In this document: in pieces, positions 9,067 through 19,977 of the stretch
Position numbering within the stretch: position 1 is the stretch's first letter
How the letters are laid out: each line of letters begins with the position of its first letter
Program-made: the position numbers and the translations under genes
Assembly (NCBI GenBank): GCA_937941765.1
Contig: CALDGQ010000049.1
Location: 32,106 to 96,105 of the forward strand
DNA: 64,000 bases
Source of the DNA: an uncultured Saprospiraceae bacterium
GTDB taxonomy: Bacteria > Bacteroidota > Bacteroidia > Chitinophagales > Saprospiraceae
Direction: 5' to 3'
The notes under the pieces: model-generated
Told to the model about the DNA's origin: nothing
The model's database searches: none
Seen by the model: the letters and a program-made list of their open reading frames with translations, nothing else

Positions 9067-12000
9067 ATGCAGAAATTATTACTAACCCCATTATTTTTTT
9101 TACTTATCAATTTGGTGTTTTCAACAGAAGGAAAAAATGATACCGTATGGCAAGGATCAGGAATACCTAATGCGGTTGCGATCGGAAAATTTTTAAATAA
9201 CAACTTACCTAGTACCACTCCTGGTGGAGCCATTACTGCACCTACATTGTTATCACAAACAGGTTTGTTTTCAAACACTGCGACTTTGACGCCTAATCCC
9301 GGTGTGATTCCATACGATATGATAGAACCATTTTGGTCTGATGGAGCTGATAAAAGTCGGTGGTTAGCCATACCAAATGATGGAACACATAATACTGCTG
9401 ATGAACAAATTCAGTTTTCCGCTGATGGCAATTGGTTGTTTCCAAAAGGAGCTGTTTTGATAAAACATTTTGAATTGGGTGGCCAAAGATTAGAAACTCG
9501 ATTTGAAGTACATGGTGATGACGGTATCTATTATTATTTGACTTACAAATGGAATGCAACTGAAACAGATGCAACTTTACTAAGTGGAGCTTTGGATGAA
9601 AACATAACCGTCAATGGCGCCGTCCAAGTATGGCATTATCCGAGTCGAAGTGAATGTGTTTCATGTCATACTTCACAAAATGATCACGTTCTTGGATTAA
9701 AAACTCGATATTTAAACAAAGAGATTACATATCCTATTTCTGGTATCGATGCTAATCAATTAGTAACCTTAAGCCATTTAGGAATTCTGGATGCAACGAT
9801 AACGGATGCGAATGTATCTAATTATATGGCGGTTGCTGCAAAAGATGATCCCAATGCAAGTTTGGAATACAGAGCGAGATCATATATTGATGTCAATTGT
9901 TCCTACTGTCATCAACCAAATGCTCTAAACGGAGCCATGTTTGACGCGAGAATTACAACACCATTTTCAAATCAAAATATATTAAATGGATCGTTGCTTT
10001 TTGATTTGGGATTAATAAATCCAAAGGTTGTAATTCCACAAAATGTATCCAACTCCATGATGCATCATCGGATGAATTCTCTAGTTACTGGTGTTGCCAT
10101 GCCTCCATTATCAAAAAATGTAGTGGATGCAGCTGGCGTTCAATTGATTGCAGATTGGATAAATAGTCTTAGTCCTATCACATCTTCTCCTCCAGTAGCG
10201 GCCTTTTTTGCTGCGCCCGTTTTTGGTACCGTTCCACTTCTTGTAAATTTTGATGCAAGTGCTTCCACAGATCCAGATGGAGATCCAATTACGTACACCT
10301 GGGATTTTGGAGACGGTGCAACAGCAACCGGTATTACACCTTCCTATACTTACACCGTGCCTGGGTCATACCTTGTTACATTAACAGTTTCTGATGGAGT
10401 TTTAGCGGATATTTTCACAACAACAATTACAGTGAATAATGCAAATCCTAGTGCAAATGTAGTATCCTTTACAGATGCAACTAATTTAATTCAAGGGACA
10501 CATTACAGTGGAGTAGCGATGGCGGTTTCAGATATGAATGCAGATGGAAAAGATGATATTATCCGTTTCAATCAAGCGAAGGATTTGAATGTTCAATATC
10601 AAAATAATGCGGGTCAAATGTTTACAAATTATCATTTTGGTCCAGTAAGTACATCCAATGAATGGAGTACTTGCATTGGAGATTTTGACCAAAATGGTTA
10701 CAACGATGTATTGGTAGGTGGAATCTTCGATGATATAAAAATCATTAAAAATAATAACGGGACTTATCTTTCAGCTCCTCTACCAAATTCTGATGTTTTT
10801 CTACAAGGGAGTAATTTTGTGGATATCAATAATGATGGTTGGCTTGATATTTTTGCTTGTCATGATATTGGTTTGTCAAGAGCTTACGAAAATGATCAAA
10901 CCGGTGCTTTTACTTATAATCCTAACTTAATCTCAACAGCAACCACACCAGTTAGCGATAATTCTGGAAATTACGCCAGCATGTGGACTGATTATGACAA
11001 TGATGGAGACATTGATTTGTATATTTCAAAGTGTCGCGGAGGTGTTCAAGATCCAACAAGTCCGCTACGACTTAATATGCTTTGGCAAAATGATGGTAAC
11101 AATAATTACACGGAAGTAGCGGCAGCAGCTAATTTAAAAATTGGCGCACAAACTTGGTTGTCAGATTTTGGAGATGTCGATAATGATGGAGATTTAGACT
11201 GTCTGGTAGTTAATCATTTTGAAAATAGTAATTTACTGCTAAATAATGGAGATGGAACATTTACGGATGTGACGTTAACAAGTGGTATTTTACCAGGATT
11301 GTCGAGTGACTCACACGTGCAGGGTTTGTTCAGAGATTTTAACAACGATGGTTATATTGATATTATAACCACTGGGCTTCAACATCATATTTTATACAAT
11401 GACGGAGATGGAACATTTACAGAAGCTCCAAATCCATTTACTTCAAATCAAATTGAATCTTTAGCAGTTGGAGATTTAAATCATGATGGATTCATTGATG
11501 TCTATGCCGGATATGCCCAACTATATACATCCCCAACAACAATCAATGATCAATTATTTTTAAATGATGGGAATAGCAACCATTTTTTCAATGTTCAATT
11601 ACGAGGAGTGGTCAGCAATATTAATGGAATTGGCGCAAGGGTAGAGGCATATGGTGTTTGGGGAAAACAAATCCGAGAAGTAAGATCAGGAGAAGGGTAT
11701 GGAATTCATAATTCATTTACGCAGCATTTTGGATTGGGACAAGCAACTTCAATTGACTCAATTGTAGTAAGGTGGCCTTCTGGAATTATTCAAACCATAG
11801 ATGATATTGATAATGTAGATCAATTCTTGCCAATTTGTGAATTAGAAGGAATGCCATGTAATGATAACAATCCATCTACAACTAATGAGGTTTACGATGA
11901 GCATTGTGTTTGTGGAATTTTCGTTCCTGTTGATACAGATGGAGACGGCGTTTTTGACCATAATGATATTTGCCCTAACAGTATACTTGGACTAGCAGTT

Positions 12001-13329
12001 GATGCAAATGGATGTGTGCCAGGTTGCACAGACTTAAATGCGCACGATTATAATCCAACTGCTCAAATAGACAATGGTACTTGCAAGACTTGTAATGATG
12101 GGATTATGAATGGTGATGAAACCTCTATTGATTGTGGTGGTAGTCTCTGTTGTTGTTTTACTAATTGCAATATAGGAAGCGAAGTCGCTTCAAAATACGC
12201 ACTTGGTGCTGATATTGTTGCCGAAAACCCAGCAGGCTGGTTGGTTCATCCAAATTTTAATGGGGTAACTTCATATATCTCAACAACAGAATTACATTGT
12301 CAATCTATAAATGCAATTCAGATTGTCAAATCACCAGCAATTTCAGATATTGTTCACAAAATTAATCACTTAGGTGGCAATAAGATATCGTACTCATTTG
12401 ATATATTGATTCCATCAGGACAAGGTGCCTTCGTTTCACCAGTTTCCAATTTGACTTCATTTGATTTAATGAGAATTATTCAGTTTACCAACGCTGGAAA
12501 TATTTCTGTTGAAAATAGTGTTGTTGCATCTTATTCGTTTGATACTTGGCAAACCATGACTATTATTCAACATGTAGACAACGCTTTACAAGAAACTTAT
12601 TTTAATGGAACATTAATACACTCAAAAAGCACAACTGCACATATAATGGCTGGCGTTAATTTCTGGGGATCGGCCGGTGATTTTTACATCGACAATATTT
12701 GTATTGAAGATTTAGATCCAGGTTGTAAATCTTCCTTTACATTGAGTGATTTAAATACGGAGCCAATTGGAAATGGATGGTTTGCAACAGATTTTGTGTA
12801 CGGAAATGGAATCGTAAATAGTAATTTTCAAACCTTTCAAGCAGGTAAGTATGTTGATATGGATGCGGGATTTGAAGTACCTTTAGGCAATGATTTTACT
12901 GCTCAAATCGGACCTTGTTTTGAAACAACTAGCAATGATTGTAACAATGCAATTGCATTACCTATCTACACTACTTGTAACCCTATAATCGGAACAAATG
13001 AAGGAGCAACCCCATCTGGGTTATTGCCTCTTCCGACTTGTGGAAATTTTGGTAATGGAAATGATGTTTGGTATGAAGTTGATATACCAGCATTAGATAC
13101 TGTGAAAATAGCTGTCAATTATTTTGAAGGCCCTAATGATTTTGTGTTACAAGCTTATTCTGGAGACTGTGAAAACTTATCTTTGCTAGGTTGTGACGAT
13201 GATAGTGGAGAAGGCTTTATGCCGGAATTACAATTGGGTGGATTTCAAGCCAATACCAAAGTTTTTGTAAGAGTATTTGAGTATTTGAACAATGAAACTG
13301 GACCATTTGAAATTTGCGCAACGAACTAA
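9067..13329 (+). CDS. Secreted fusion: SO2930-type diheme cytochrome, PKD, FG-GAP/ASPIC-UnbV, PPC-like
   Basis: The 1420-residue product starts with a signal peptide ([19 protein letters not shown]). About 25-375 matches the SO2930-type diheme c cytochrome family, with heme motifs CVSCH (197-201) and CSYCH (278-282), [14 protein letters not shown] and [14 protein letters not shown] domain (about 376-458, YTWDFGDG) follows, then FG-GAP/VCBS repeats (about 478-832, many D-x-D-x-D-G-D calcium loops) and an ASPIC/UnbV domain (about 842-925, [23 protein letters not shown]). Next come a TSP3-like run ([12 protein letters not shown]), a lectin-like beta-sandwich (about 1038-1218) and a PPC-like domain (about 1288-1420) ending at its usual GPFEIC. 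No T9SS tail is visible. The fusion suggests a surface electron-transfer or oxidising protein with binding modules (inference). Confidence 0.85.
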   Translation: MQKLLLTPLFFLLINLVFSTEGKNDTVWQGSGIPNAVAIGKFLNNNLPSTTPGGAITAPTLLSQTGLFSNTATLTPNPGVIPYDMIEPFWSDGADKSRWLAIPNDGTHNTADEQIQFSADGNWLFPKGAVLIKHFELGGQRLETRFEVHGDDGIYYYLTYKWNATETDATLLSGALDENITVNGAVQVWHYPSRSECVSCHTSQNDHVLGLKTRYLNKEITYPISGIDANQLVTLSHLGILDATITDANVSNYMAVAAKDDPNASLEYRARSYIDVNCSYCHQPNALNGAMFDARITTPFSNQNILNGSLLFDLGLINPKVVIPQNVSNSMMHHRMNSLVTGVAMPPLSKNVVDAAGVQLIADWINSLSPITSSPPVAAFFAAPVFGTVPLLVNFDASASTDPDGDPITYTWDFGDGATATGITPSYTYTVPGSYLVTLTVSDGVLADIFTTTITVNNANPSANVVSFTDATNLIQGTHYSGVAMAVSDMNADGKDDIIRFNQAKDLNVQYQNNAGQMFTNYHFGPVSTSNEWSTCIGDFDQNGYNDVLVGGIFDDIKIIKNNNGTYLSAPLPNSDVFLQGSNFVDINNDGWLDIFACHDIGLSRAYENDQTGAFTYNPNLISTATTPVSDNSGNYASMWTDYDNDGDIDLYISKCRGGVQDPTSPLRLNMLWQNDGNNNYTEVAAAANLKIGAQTWLSDFGDVDNDGDLDCLVVNHFENSNLLLNNGDGTFTDVTLTSGILPGLSSDSHVQGLFRDFNNDGYIDIITTGLQHHILYNDGDGTFTEAPNPFTSNQIESLAVGDLNHDGFIDVYAGYAQLYTSPTTINDQLFLNDGNSNHFFNVQLRGVVSNINGIGARVEAYGVWGKQIREVRSGEGYGIHNSFTQHFGLGQATSIDSIVVRWPSGIIQTIDDIDNVDQFLPICELEGMPCNDNNPSTTNEVYDEHCVCGIFVPVDTDGDGVFDHNDICPNSILGLAVDANGCVPGCTDLNAHDYNPTAQIDNGTCKTCNDGIMNGDETSIDCGGSLCCCFTNCNIGSEVASKYALGADIVAENPAGWLVHPNFNGVTSYISTTELHCQSINAIQIVKSPAISDIVHKINHLGGNKISYSFDILIPSGQGAFVSPVSNLTSFDLMRIIQFTNAGNISVENSVVASYSFDTWQTMTIIQHVDNALQETYFNGTLIHSKSTTAHIMAGVNFWGSAGDFYIDNICIEDLDPGCKSSFTLSDLNTEPIGNGWFATDFVYGNGIVNSNFQTFQAGKYVDMDAGFEVPLGNDFTAQIGPCFETTSNDCNNAIALPIYTTCNPIIGTNEGATPSGLLPLPTCGNFGNGNDVWYEVDIPALDTVKIAVNYFEGPNDFVLQAYSGDCENLSLLGCDDDSGEGFMPELQLGGFQANTKVFVRVFEYLNNETGPFEICATN

Positions 13330-13374
13330 GCGAGTCGCTCATTTTGAATTAAATAAGAAGTTTAGATTTCGCTT

Positions 13375-14739
13375 TTAAACATTTTTCATTCGTTCAAAAT
13401 AATCTTTCGCAGCAGTCAAAACCCGAGGTGCCATTATCAAAGTTGCGGTCATTGTTGGAATGGCCATCAAAGCAAAAAATCCATCAATCAAATTAAGCAT
13501 CATGTCTAGACTAGTGGTCGCGCCTATTAATATACTTGCAATGTAGAAATAGTTGTAAAAGTGTTTTTTATCCGCACCTATCAAAAAAGAAAGACATTTG
13601 GATCCATAATACGAGTAACTAAAAAGGGAAGAAATACTAAATGCAGCAACTGCAATCATCAACAAGTATTTTCCATAAACTGGGAAAGCACTACCAAATG
13701 CAGCAGCAGTAAGACTTACCCCATTTGATCCACCAGATTGCCAAACTCCTGTGACTAATATCGCCAATGCCGTAAGTGTACATACTACTAAGGTATCAAT
13801 TAGTGGACCCAGCATAGCAACCAATCCTTCTCGTACAGGTTCCGAAGTTTTCGCTGCTCCATGAGCGAGTGGGGCAGTTCCAATACCAGCTTCGTTGGAA
13901 AAAGCACCTCGACGAATTCCTAACAATATCAATGCACCCAATGCCCCACCAAATAGTGATTCTCCTTTGAGTGCAAATGCTTCTGTAAAAATCATCACAA
14001 AATATTTGGGCACTTGATCTGAATAAATAAATAAAATCGTGACGACAGAAATGAAGTAAAGTATAACCATTGAAGGTACCAGTCGTGCTGCAGTTTTACT
14101 GATTCTTTTCAATCCGCCTAGCACAACGACAGCAGTGATTCCAGCCAAAACAAGTCCTATAATAAGATTAGATTTAAAACCATAATCCAACCCATTCGGC
14201 GCCAAAATAATATCACGAATTGCTTGTGTCAATTGGTTAACATTAAAAACGGGCAATGCACCAATCAGTCCAGCGACAGAAAAAAAGATGGCTAATGGTT
14301 TCCATTTTTGTCCTAATCCTTCTGTTATAAAATACATAGGACCTCCTTGAATTTCTCCTGCAGAATCTTTTCCCCGATACATGATGGCGAGGGTGGAAGT
14401 GAAAAATTTAGTCGACATACCAACAACACCGCTTACCCACATCCAAAAAATGGCTCCAGGTCCACCGACCGAAATTGCAACAGCAACACCCGCCACATTT
14501 CCCATACCAATGGTAGAAGAGAGCGCAGTTGACAATGCTTGAAAATGAGAGATTTGACCTGGATCATTTTCGTTATCGTATTTCCCAGCAGTAATCGCAA
14601 TCGCATGTATTAAATATCTGAAAGCAATAAACTTAGATCGAATTAGCAGATATAATCCACCACCTATTAATAAAATAAGCAATGGCAATCCCCAAACGAA
14701 TGATGCAAAATCTGCTATAAATTGGTCTATTGTTTCCAT
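13375..14739 (-). CDS. Alanine/glycine:cation symporter (AGCS family)
   Basis: The 454-residue protein is almost entirely hydrophobic helices. It carries AGCS hallmarks: GMGNVAGVAVAISVGGPGA (about 80-100), EIQGGPMYFI, and GIRRGAFSNEAGIGTAP near the middle. The family imports alanine or glycine with Na+ or H+ through the inner membrane. The length is normal for the family. It is convergent with the diheme fusion gene (45 bases apart) and lies about 100 bases downstream of the UbiA gene, with a weak hairpin between, so it is probably a separate unit. The family is certain; the substrate is not. Confidence 0.93.
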   Translation of the reverse strand: METIDQFIADFASFVWGLPLLILLIGGGLYLLIRSKFIAFRYLIHAIAITAGKYDNENDPGQISHFQALSTALSSTIGMGNVAGVAVAISVGGPGAIFWMWVSGVVGMSTKFFTSTLAIMYRGKDSAGEIQGGPMYFITEGLGQKWKPLAIFFSVAGLIGALPVFNVNQLTQAIRDIILAPNGLDYGFKSNLIIGLVLAGITAVVVLGGLKRISKTAARLVPSMVILYFISVVTILFIYSDQVPKYFVMIFTEAFALKGESLFGGALGALILLGIRRGAFSNEAGIGTAPLAHGAAKTSEPVREGLVAMLGPLIDTLVVCTLTALAILVTGVWQSGGSNGVSLTAAAFGSAFPVYGKYLLMIAVAAFSISSLFSYSYYGSKCLSFLIGADKKHFYNYFYIASILIGATTSLDMMLNLIDGFFALMAIPTMTATLIMAPRVLTAAKDYFERMKNV

Positions 14740-14758
14740 ATAATTTTCAAATCGGCTA

Positions 14759-14796
14759 AAAGAATTTTCTCACCGTTCAAAGTAGTAAAATTCTTT
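14759..14796 (-). terminator. Weak AT-rich hairpin after the UbiA gene
   Basis: AAAGAATTTT (14759-14768) and AAAATTCTTT (14787-14796) can form a 10-bp stem with an 18-base loop between the UbiA and AGCS genes. Few Ts follow on the minus strand, so termination is uncertain. Confidence 0.3.
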
Positions 14797-14837
14797 GAAA
14801 TAATGGTGGAATTAAAATTTGCATAACCAATTTAATT

Positions 14838-15704
14838 TTAACGAACCACTTGCAATAAGCACCCTGACCACCAAACATATCCAATGGTAGCAATTGCCAT
14901 TACATTAGAAAGCAATGCAAATAACTTCATTTGACCAATAGTGTACACTTTGTTTTTGTAGATGAAAAATAAGTCAAGTAACAACCAAATTAACCCTAAG
15001 CCTAAGGTCGCACCAAAGATATATTCACCAAAATAATAAACAAGAATGGCTACCTCAATCATCACAAGGAAGATGATAATCATTTTTGTTTTGACCGCAC
15101 CGATAATGGTAGCAGTCGTTTTGCGATTAGCTGCTCGATCAGGAGCGATGTCCATCACTTCACCCATCAGGTGAGATTGCATGGAGAAAAGAAATAGATA
15201 AAAGAAGGTTTGCCAAGGTGGAATTGCGGTGTCATTTATCAAAATGCTTAAAGGAACAATCAATAAATAACCAATTTGACAAATTAATTCTAATGGTGGG
15301 AGTGAACGAAGCCCATGATTGGGTAAATTATACAACCCATTAATTAGTAAGAATCCTAGAAAGACCGGTATGATATACATTCCTCCAAAATAAATCAGGA
15401 AAGGTACTGTTAGAATTTGTACAATCAATATAGGTTTCCACAATCCTTTCAATACCTCTTTAGAAGCTCTAGCACCAAACCAATACGTGTTTTTTCTTGG
15501 ATTTAACAAGTCGGTTTCATAATCTACCATGTCATTCCAACCATAAACCATGAAGTTAAGCGGAAACGTGATGTAGAATAAACCGAACCAAAAGGATGGA
15601 TTTTCAAACAAGGTAGCAGCTTGACTAGTAGGCAACAGATACAACCAAATAGTTGCAAACCAAAGACCTGGTCTAGAGACTTTTAAATAAAAGAGGAACT
15701 TCAA
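14838..15704 (-). CDS. UbiA-family prenyltransferase
   Basis: The 288-residue polytopic membrane protein has both Asp-rich motifs of UbiA prenyltransferases: NDMVDYETD (about 56-64) and GEVMDIAPDRAANRKTT (about 180-196). They bind the Mg-diphosphate of a prenyl donor. The family attaches prenyl chains to quinone, heme, chlorophyll or carotenoid acceptors. No neighbour identifies the acceptor, so the substrate is open. The gene follows the T9SS protein at 15712 by 7 bases on the same strand and is probably cotranscribed with it. Confidence 0.85.
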   Translation of the reverse strand: MKFLFYLKVSRPGLWFATIWLYLLPTSQAATLFENPSFWFGLFYITFPLNFMVYGWNDMVDYETDLLNPRKNTYWFGARASKEVLKGLWKPILIVQILTVPFLIYFGGMYIIPVFLGFLLINGLYNLPNHGLRSLPPLELICQIGYLLIVPLSILINDTAIPPWQTFFYLFLFSMQSHLMGEVMDIAPDRAANRKTTATIIGAVKTKMIIIFLVMIEVAILVYYFGEYIFGATLGLGLIWLLLDLFFIYKNKVYTIGQMKLFALLSNVMAIATIGYVWWSGCLLQVVR

Positions 15705-15711
15705 TTGGAGC

Positions 15712-16629
15712 TTAAAATTTTAGGAATCTTTTCATCCCAACTTGTTCATTGTCAAAATACGCTTTCAAGTAATAAATACCTGGAGTTAATTCCTGAACAT
15801 TAATGATGTTATTTGTAGGTATGTTGTTTGAAATTAGTTTTCCTAACTCGTCATATATCTCTAGATCAACAATAGGAGCACCGACTTGATTGTTGATTTC
15901 AAGTACATTTACTGTTGGATTTGGGAATACTTCAAAAGACAAATCATTATTTATATCTGAAATTGGTGTGACATTTTCGAAAATCTGCTCACAATCTGAT
16001 CCGTCTGGATAACTAAACTTCGTGTCGGCATGACAAATCAAACTATTAAAAGGATTTGGAGTAAAACAATCCAACATTCTATGAATAAATGGACCTTGAT
16101 AGCCTTCTAACAAGGTAGCGTCAACACCAATTCCTTCTATCACTTTTATTAATATGTCATCCATTGCGCTACAATCTGAGAAAATTCTCATGTTATAATA
16201 TCTTCTTGATTGGCCATCAATAGTCTCATCCGCAATTTGATCTACTTCCAAATCAACGGTAGAGCCATCATCCAAAGGTAATGTTATAATTTCTACCACG
16301 TTTAAATCAAAATCATAAATAGGAATAAAATCACCATCATAAAAACACCAAGCTTTATTTCCTGATTGAAATGCATAACCATAAATTCCTTCAACAAAAG
16401 TTGTGTCATTGGAATTGAGATTGATCATCCTGGTATTGGATTTAAGCACTTTGCAAACCACATTATTGATCGTTTCTGTACCGTCCACATATACTTGAAC
16501 AATATATTCTAATGGGAAACCAGTATTTTGATGACCATAAACCCATTTCGCATCATCTGACCACCAAGTTTGTGCGGCTAAATTTGTACAAAAAATGAGA
16601 CCAAATATCAGTAGGATTATATTTTTCAT
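15712..16629 (-). CDS. T9SS-secreted protein of unknown function
   Basis: The 305-residue product has a signal peptide (MKNIILLIFGLIFCTNLAAQ) and a type A T9SS sorting domain at about 225-305 (FEVFPNPTVN, GIYYLKAYFDN). The middle part (WWSDDAKWVYGHQN, then DGTETINNVVCKVLKS and GYAFQSGNKAWCFYDG) is a beta-rich region with conserved-looking Trp and Cys. I cannot assign it a function. Proteins with this layout are common lineage-specific T9SS cargo in Saprospiraceae-like genomes (general knowledge). It ends 7 bases before the UbiA gene, but a functional link is not implied. Confidence 0.8.
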   Translation of the reverse strand: MKNIILLIFGLIFCTNLAAQTWWSDDAKWVYGHQNTGFPLEYIVQVYVDGTETINNVVCKVLKSNTRMINLNSNDTTFVEGIYGYAFQSGNKAWCFYDGDFIPIYDFDLNVVEIITLPLDDGSTVDLEVDQIADETIDGQSRRYYNMRIFSDCSAMDDILIKVIEGIGVDATLLEGYQGPFIHRMLDCFTPNPFNSLICHADTKFSYPDGSDCEQIFENVTPISDINNDLSFEVFPNPTVNVLEINNQVGAPIVDLEIYDELGKLISNNIPTNNIINVQELTPGIYYLKAYFDNEQVGMKRFLKF

Positions 16630-16689
16630 AGTTTTATAATTTCTGAATTATATCTAAAATTAAAAGTTTTTTCAACAGTTTCAAAACTA

Positions 16690-17853
16690 CTATTTTAACA
16701 ATGTTTCTAAGTAATGTGTTTTGATCCCAAATGATATTTTAAGTGCTTTAATTCTAACTAAATAGTCATTTTTTTCTGCTGAACTAACAGGACTTTTCTG
16801 ACCAACTATCATTACATTTTTACCAGTATGTTCTGTCGAGATAAATTCGAATACACTTGCTTTATATCCATTAGCTTCCAACAATAATGCGCGAATGGTA
16901 TCTGTCACCATTTCTGCTTGTCGTTCTTTCAAGATTCCAAAATTGGTGATTGAATCCAATGGAGCAGTAGCATTTAGTTGTTTTCGAATTTGCTTATGAC
17001 AACATGGAGCACAAATTATTAATTGCGCACCTGCTTCAATTCCTTTATAGATCGCATCATCTGTAGCTGTATCACAAGCATGCAAAGCAATCAGCATATC
17101 TATATTAGGCAATGTGAAATTGCTGATGAATCCTTCTTGAAAAGATAAGTTTTTAAAATTGTCTTTTTTAGCAACTTCATTGCAAAATTGCACTAATTCA
17201 GGTCTTGCTTCTACGCCGCACATTTTAACATCGATTTGTGCATTGTTTGTTAAATAATCATACAATGCGAATGTTAGATATCCTTTTCCAGAACCCATAT
17301 CAAATATGTTGATCGTTTGGTCTTTTCCGAGTGATGGATTTTTTTTGAGCAAACTTTCTATTACCTCAACGAATTTTTTGATCTGTTTGTACTTGGCACC
17401 TTTGTCTTTTTGTACCCGCCCTTTATCATCCAAAATTCCAAGCTGAACAAGATAAGAAGTATTGACAATTAACTTTGGTTTTTGTTTATCATGTGTTCTC
17501 GGAGGTATTTCTGTGAAGGTCGCTTTGTTTTCGTAAAGTCGTTCTTTTCTATTATTCAATTCATAAAATAAATCTTTTTCAGTATTAAAAAGTGCTGCAT
17601 TCAAAAAGGTATTTTCCATCAAATCATCTATAATGTTGAATCCATCCGTGATACCAAAATTTTTAGTGATGTCGTTGGTTGCATGTCGATGAACAATACA
17701 AAAATGCAGCTTCTTTTTAATCACGACGATTTTAATAATTGCTTTTCGAAGTGATGATGTTTTGTCAACATTTCTACTCAAAGTAAGTCTTACAAAGTTA
17801 TCCTTGTCAACACTTTCTTTAAATGCAGTAATAAATTCCTTTCTTTTTAGCAT
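16690..17853 (-). CDS. SAM-dependent methyltransferase (Methyltransf_32 type)
   Basis: Residue numbers assume the ATG at 17853 (MLKRKEF, 387 residues). An in-frame ATG at 17904 would add 17 residues and is a real alternative; the TTG at 17919 is less likely. The C-terminal half has a class I SAM-binding motif (IFDMGSGKGYLTFALYDYL, about 190-208), an acidic motif (CGVEARPEL) and the family signature ALHACDTATDDA followed by CAPCCHKQIR. These Cys and His residues recall metal- or RNA-binding methyltransferases of the Methyltransf_32 group. The N-terminal 130 residues are a distinct alpha/beta region. The substrate is unknown. Confidence 0.8.
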   Translation of the reverse strand: MLKRKEFITAFKESVDKDNFVRLTLSRNVDKTSSLRKAIIKIVVIKKKLHFCIVHRHATNDITKNFGITDGFNIIDDLMENTFLNAALFNTEKDLFYELNNRKERLYENKATFTEIPPRTHDKQKPKLIVNTSYLVQLGILDDKGRVQKDKGAKYKQIKKFVEVIESLLKKNPSLGKDQTINIFDMGSGKGYLTFALYDYLTNNAQIDVKMCGVEARPELVQFCNEVAKKDNFKNLSFQEGFISNFTLPNIDMLIALHACDTATDDAIYKGIEAGAQLIICAPCCHKQIRKQLNATAPLDSITNFGILKERQAEMVTDTIRALLLEANGYKASVFEFISTEHTGKNVMIVGQKSPVSSAEKNDYLVRIKALKISFGIKTHYLETLLK

Positions 17854-17963
17854 GTTAGTTTTCAACTTCAAATACGGTTTAATATTGAGAAATGAAGGTA
17901 GCATTTTTACCTTACCCAACCATTATTTAAACAACTTCGTTTTCAAGAAAAATAACCTGCTCT

Positions 17964-18614
17964 ATGAAAAATATATCAATAATTTTAATAGCTATTCTCT
18001 CTTGTTGTTTTGTCCAATTGCAGGCGCAAGTATCATTAGGTATCAAAGCAAGTCATGTCAAAGCTTGGGAAGAATATGGTGATGTTGGATTGCCCGATGA
18101 TGCTGAAATCCATGTCAACCGTTTCAGTGTTTCTGCATTGGCATATTACAAAATCAACAACTTTTTAGAAGTGGGAATTGAACCCGGTTTTGTGCAACGA
18201 GGTGCAGCTTGTGAACCTGGATTTATTATTTTTGAAAGAGATGCAAAATTATTTTTAAACTATATTGAAGCACCATTGATGGTTAAAATCAATTCCCCTC
18301 AAATCGCAAATGTCTTTTCAATCTTTGGAAAAGTAGGAGCGGGTGCATCAAGATTAATCACTGCATTTAGAGAACAAGAAATGTTTGGGGATCCCAATTC
18401 TGTTATCCGAACCAAGTTAGATTTAGACACTGAAAACAGTATGAATAAATGGGATTATGGATTGCATGGTGCATTAGGTATGGCTGTAAATTTTGGAAGA
18501 AATCAATTTTTTGTAGAAACTAACATTTATCATGGCTTACCAGATGTTGATCCATTGAATCGATCTGAGAATCGGAGTTTGCAGTTTGGGTTAGGCTATA
18601 TGATGGCTTTGTAG
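17964..18614 (+). CDS. Outer-membrane beta-barrel protein, first of a tandem pair
   Basis: The 216-residue product has a signal peptide (MKNISIILIAILSCCFVQLQAQ). Alternating strands follow, typical of the small porin-like beta-barrel family of Bacteroidota: VSLGIKASH at the mature N-terminus, FLEVGIEPGFVQRG, APLMVKIN and the closing strand SLQFGLGYMMAL. The closing strand matches that of the next gene (TQIGLGYLVAI), so the two are tandem paralogues that have diverged strongly. Members are assumed to sit in the outer membrane; the role is unknown. Confidence 0.8.
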   Translation: MKNISIILIAILSCCFVQLQAQVSLGIKASHVKAWEEYGDVGLPDDAEIHVNRFSVSALAYYKINNFLEVGIEPGFVQRGAACEPGFIIFERDAKLFLNYIEAPLMVKINSPQIANVFSIFGKVGAGASRLITAFREQEMFGDPNSVIRTKLDLDTENSMNKWDYGLHGALGMAVNFGRNQFFVETNIYHGLPDVDPLNRSENRSLQFGLGYMMAL

Positions 18615-18674
18615 TGGCTCCATTACAATTTCAGAACGCTAAGTTTTTTTATAAATAATCAAAATTAACTTAAA

Positions 18675-19352
18675 ATGAAAATAAAATTATTATTCGTAAG
18701 TATATTACTGGTATTTGTAACCTTACAATCAAGCGCCCAAATATCTCTTGGCTTCAAATCTAGTTTCCATGTTTCAGAATTTACCGATCAAGATGGATTC
18801 GGAGTTCTTTCAAGGTTTATTGAAGAAGGAGCGGATGTTGGTGTTTATTCAAATTTTAAAAAAGGAGTTGCCGTTGCTGCTTTAACTCAGATTGAATTCA
18901 ATAAATTCTTTAGCATCATTGTAGAGCCAGGATTTCAAGTGGAAAATAAAAATTCTTTGAACTTTGAGATTGACATTTTTATTCCAAATTCCCATTACGA
19001 TGTTAACCCAATCTTTTTTGAAATGCCTACTAAGTTTAAGTTTCGACTGCCTTTATTTGAAGACAAGGTTGGTATTTTTTCGACATTTGGTGTGAAACCT
19101 TCAAAATGGATATTATCATATGATAAAGAAAAGCTTAATCAAAATCGTATTTTAGCAAAAAATGATTCGAAATTAATCGATGATTGGGAATTGGATAAAC
19201 TTTTGGGGTTTGGGATCGATGTCAAGTTTGGTAAGCATACCTTCTTAATGGATGTCGATTATTCCGCTCAACCTCTTAGTAATAGAAATTCTGATTCTGA
19301 TTTTAATTTTAAAACCACACAGATCGGATTGGGGTATTTGGTTGCTATTTAA
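18675..19352 (+). CDS. Outer-membrane beta-barrel protein, second of a tandem pair
   Basis: The 225-residue paralogue of the preceding gene starts 60 bases after it. It has a signal peptide (MKIKLLFVSILLVFVTL...SSAQ), then ISLGFKSSFH, IIVEPGFQVE, EMPTKFKF and a C-terminal barrel strand ending GLGYLVAI. Motif order matches the first copy, showing local duplication and divergence. Both copies probably form small outer-membrane barrels and are likely cotranscribed. No partner is obvious. Confidence 0.8.
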   Translation: MKIKLLFVSILLVFVTLQSSAQISLGFKSSFHVSEFTDQDGFGVLSRFIEEGADVGVYSNFKKGVAVAALTQIEFNKFFSIIVEPGFQVENKNSLNFEIDIFIPNSHYDVNPIFFEMPTKFKFRLPLFEDKVGIFSTFGVKPSKWILSYDKEKLNQNRILAKNDSKLIDDWELDKLLGFGIDVKFGKHTFLMDVDYSAQPLSNRNSDSDFNFKTTQIGLGYLVAI

Positions 19353-19401
19353 ATTCTCACGGATGTTACCGCAAATATCAATCGGAATCAGGTTAGTACT
19401 T

Positions 19402-19917
19402 TTATAGATAACGTTCCTGAATCACTTGAATATGGTGTAACTCATGTCCAGGCAAAATACTAGCAGCAGCTCTAGCTGACATTGGGCTTCCACTTGCAGT
19501 TCCCATTCGTGCCCACATTTCTTCATCAAAGCTTTTGAATAAACTAATCGAAGCTTGTCTTATTGATTTGTATTCTTCTAATAAATCTTGAATATTACGT
19601 TGATGTGCTTTTGAAGGCATTACGTAATCATCTTGTTCAAAACCTGGTATTGGAGTCTCATCCATTCTTGCGATTCGCAAAGCACGGTAAGCAAATATCC
19701 GTTCTGTATCCATTAGATGTTGCAAAATTTCTTTTGGTGTCCATTTACCTTCCGCATATCTATATTCCAATTTGTCAGTTGCGAGATTTTCAAAAAAAGT
19801 AATGGTTGCTTGATATGTCTCTTTGAGTGATGAAGTGATTTCTAAATCTGGTGCGATTTGGATGTAGTGTTTGTAGGAATCTCTGTATTCTTTTGCGGTT
19901 ACTTCTGATGGCTTCAT
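19402..19917 (-). CDS. DinB-family (DinB_2) metal-binding protein
   Basis: The 171-residue protein fits the DinB/YfiT four-helix bundle fold. It has WTPKEILQHLMDTERIFAYR (one His), the following IARMDETPIPGFEQDDYV, and a C-terminal GHELHHIQVIQERY with two more metal-ligand His. The three His are placed as in metal-dependent DinB enzymes, some of which act as bacillithiol or thiol transferases. The substrate here is unknown. The gene is convergent with the beta-barrel pair. Repeat DNA begins about 60 bases upstream of its start. Confidence 0.88.
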   Translation of the reverse strand: MKPSEVTAKEYRDSYKHYIQIAPDLEITSSLKETYQATITFFENLATDKLEYRYAEGKWTPKEILQHLMDTERIFAYRALRIARMDETPIPGFEQDDYVMPSKAHQRNIQDLLEEYKSIRQASISLFKSFDEEMWARMGTASGSPMSARAAASILPGHELHHIQVIQERYL

Positions 19918-19977
19918 AGTGTTAGATTTTGGTGAATGTTTTGTTTAATGTTGTTAAAAAAAATGATACCCTTTATT

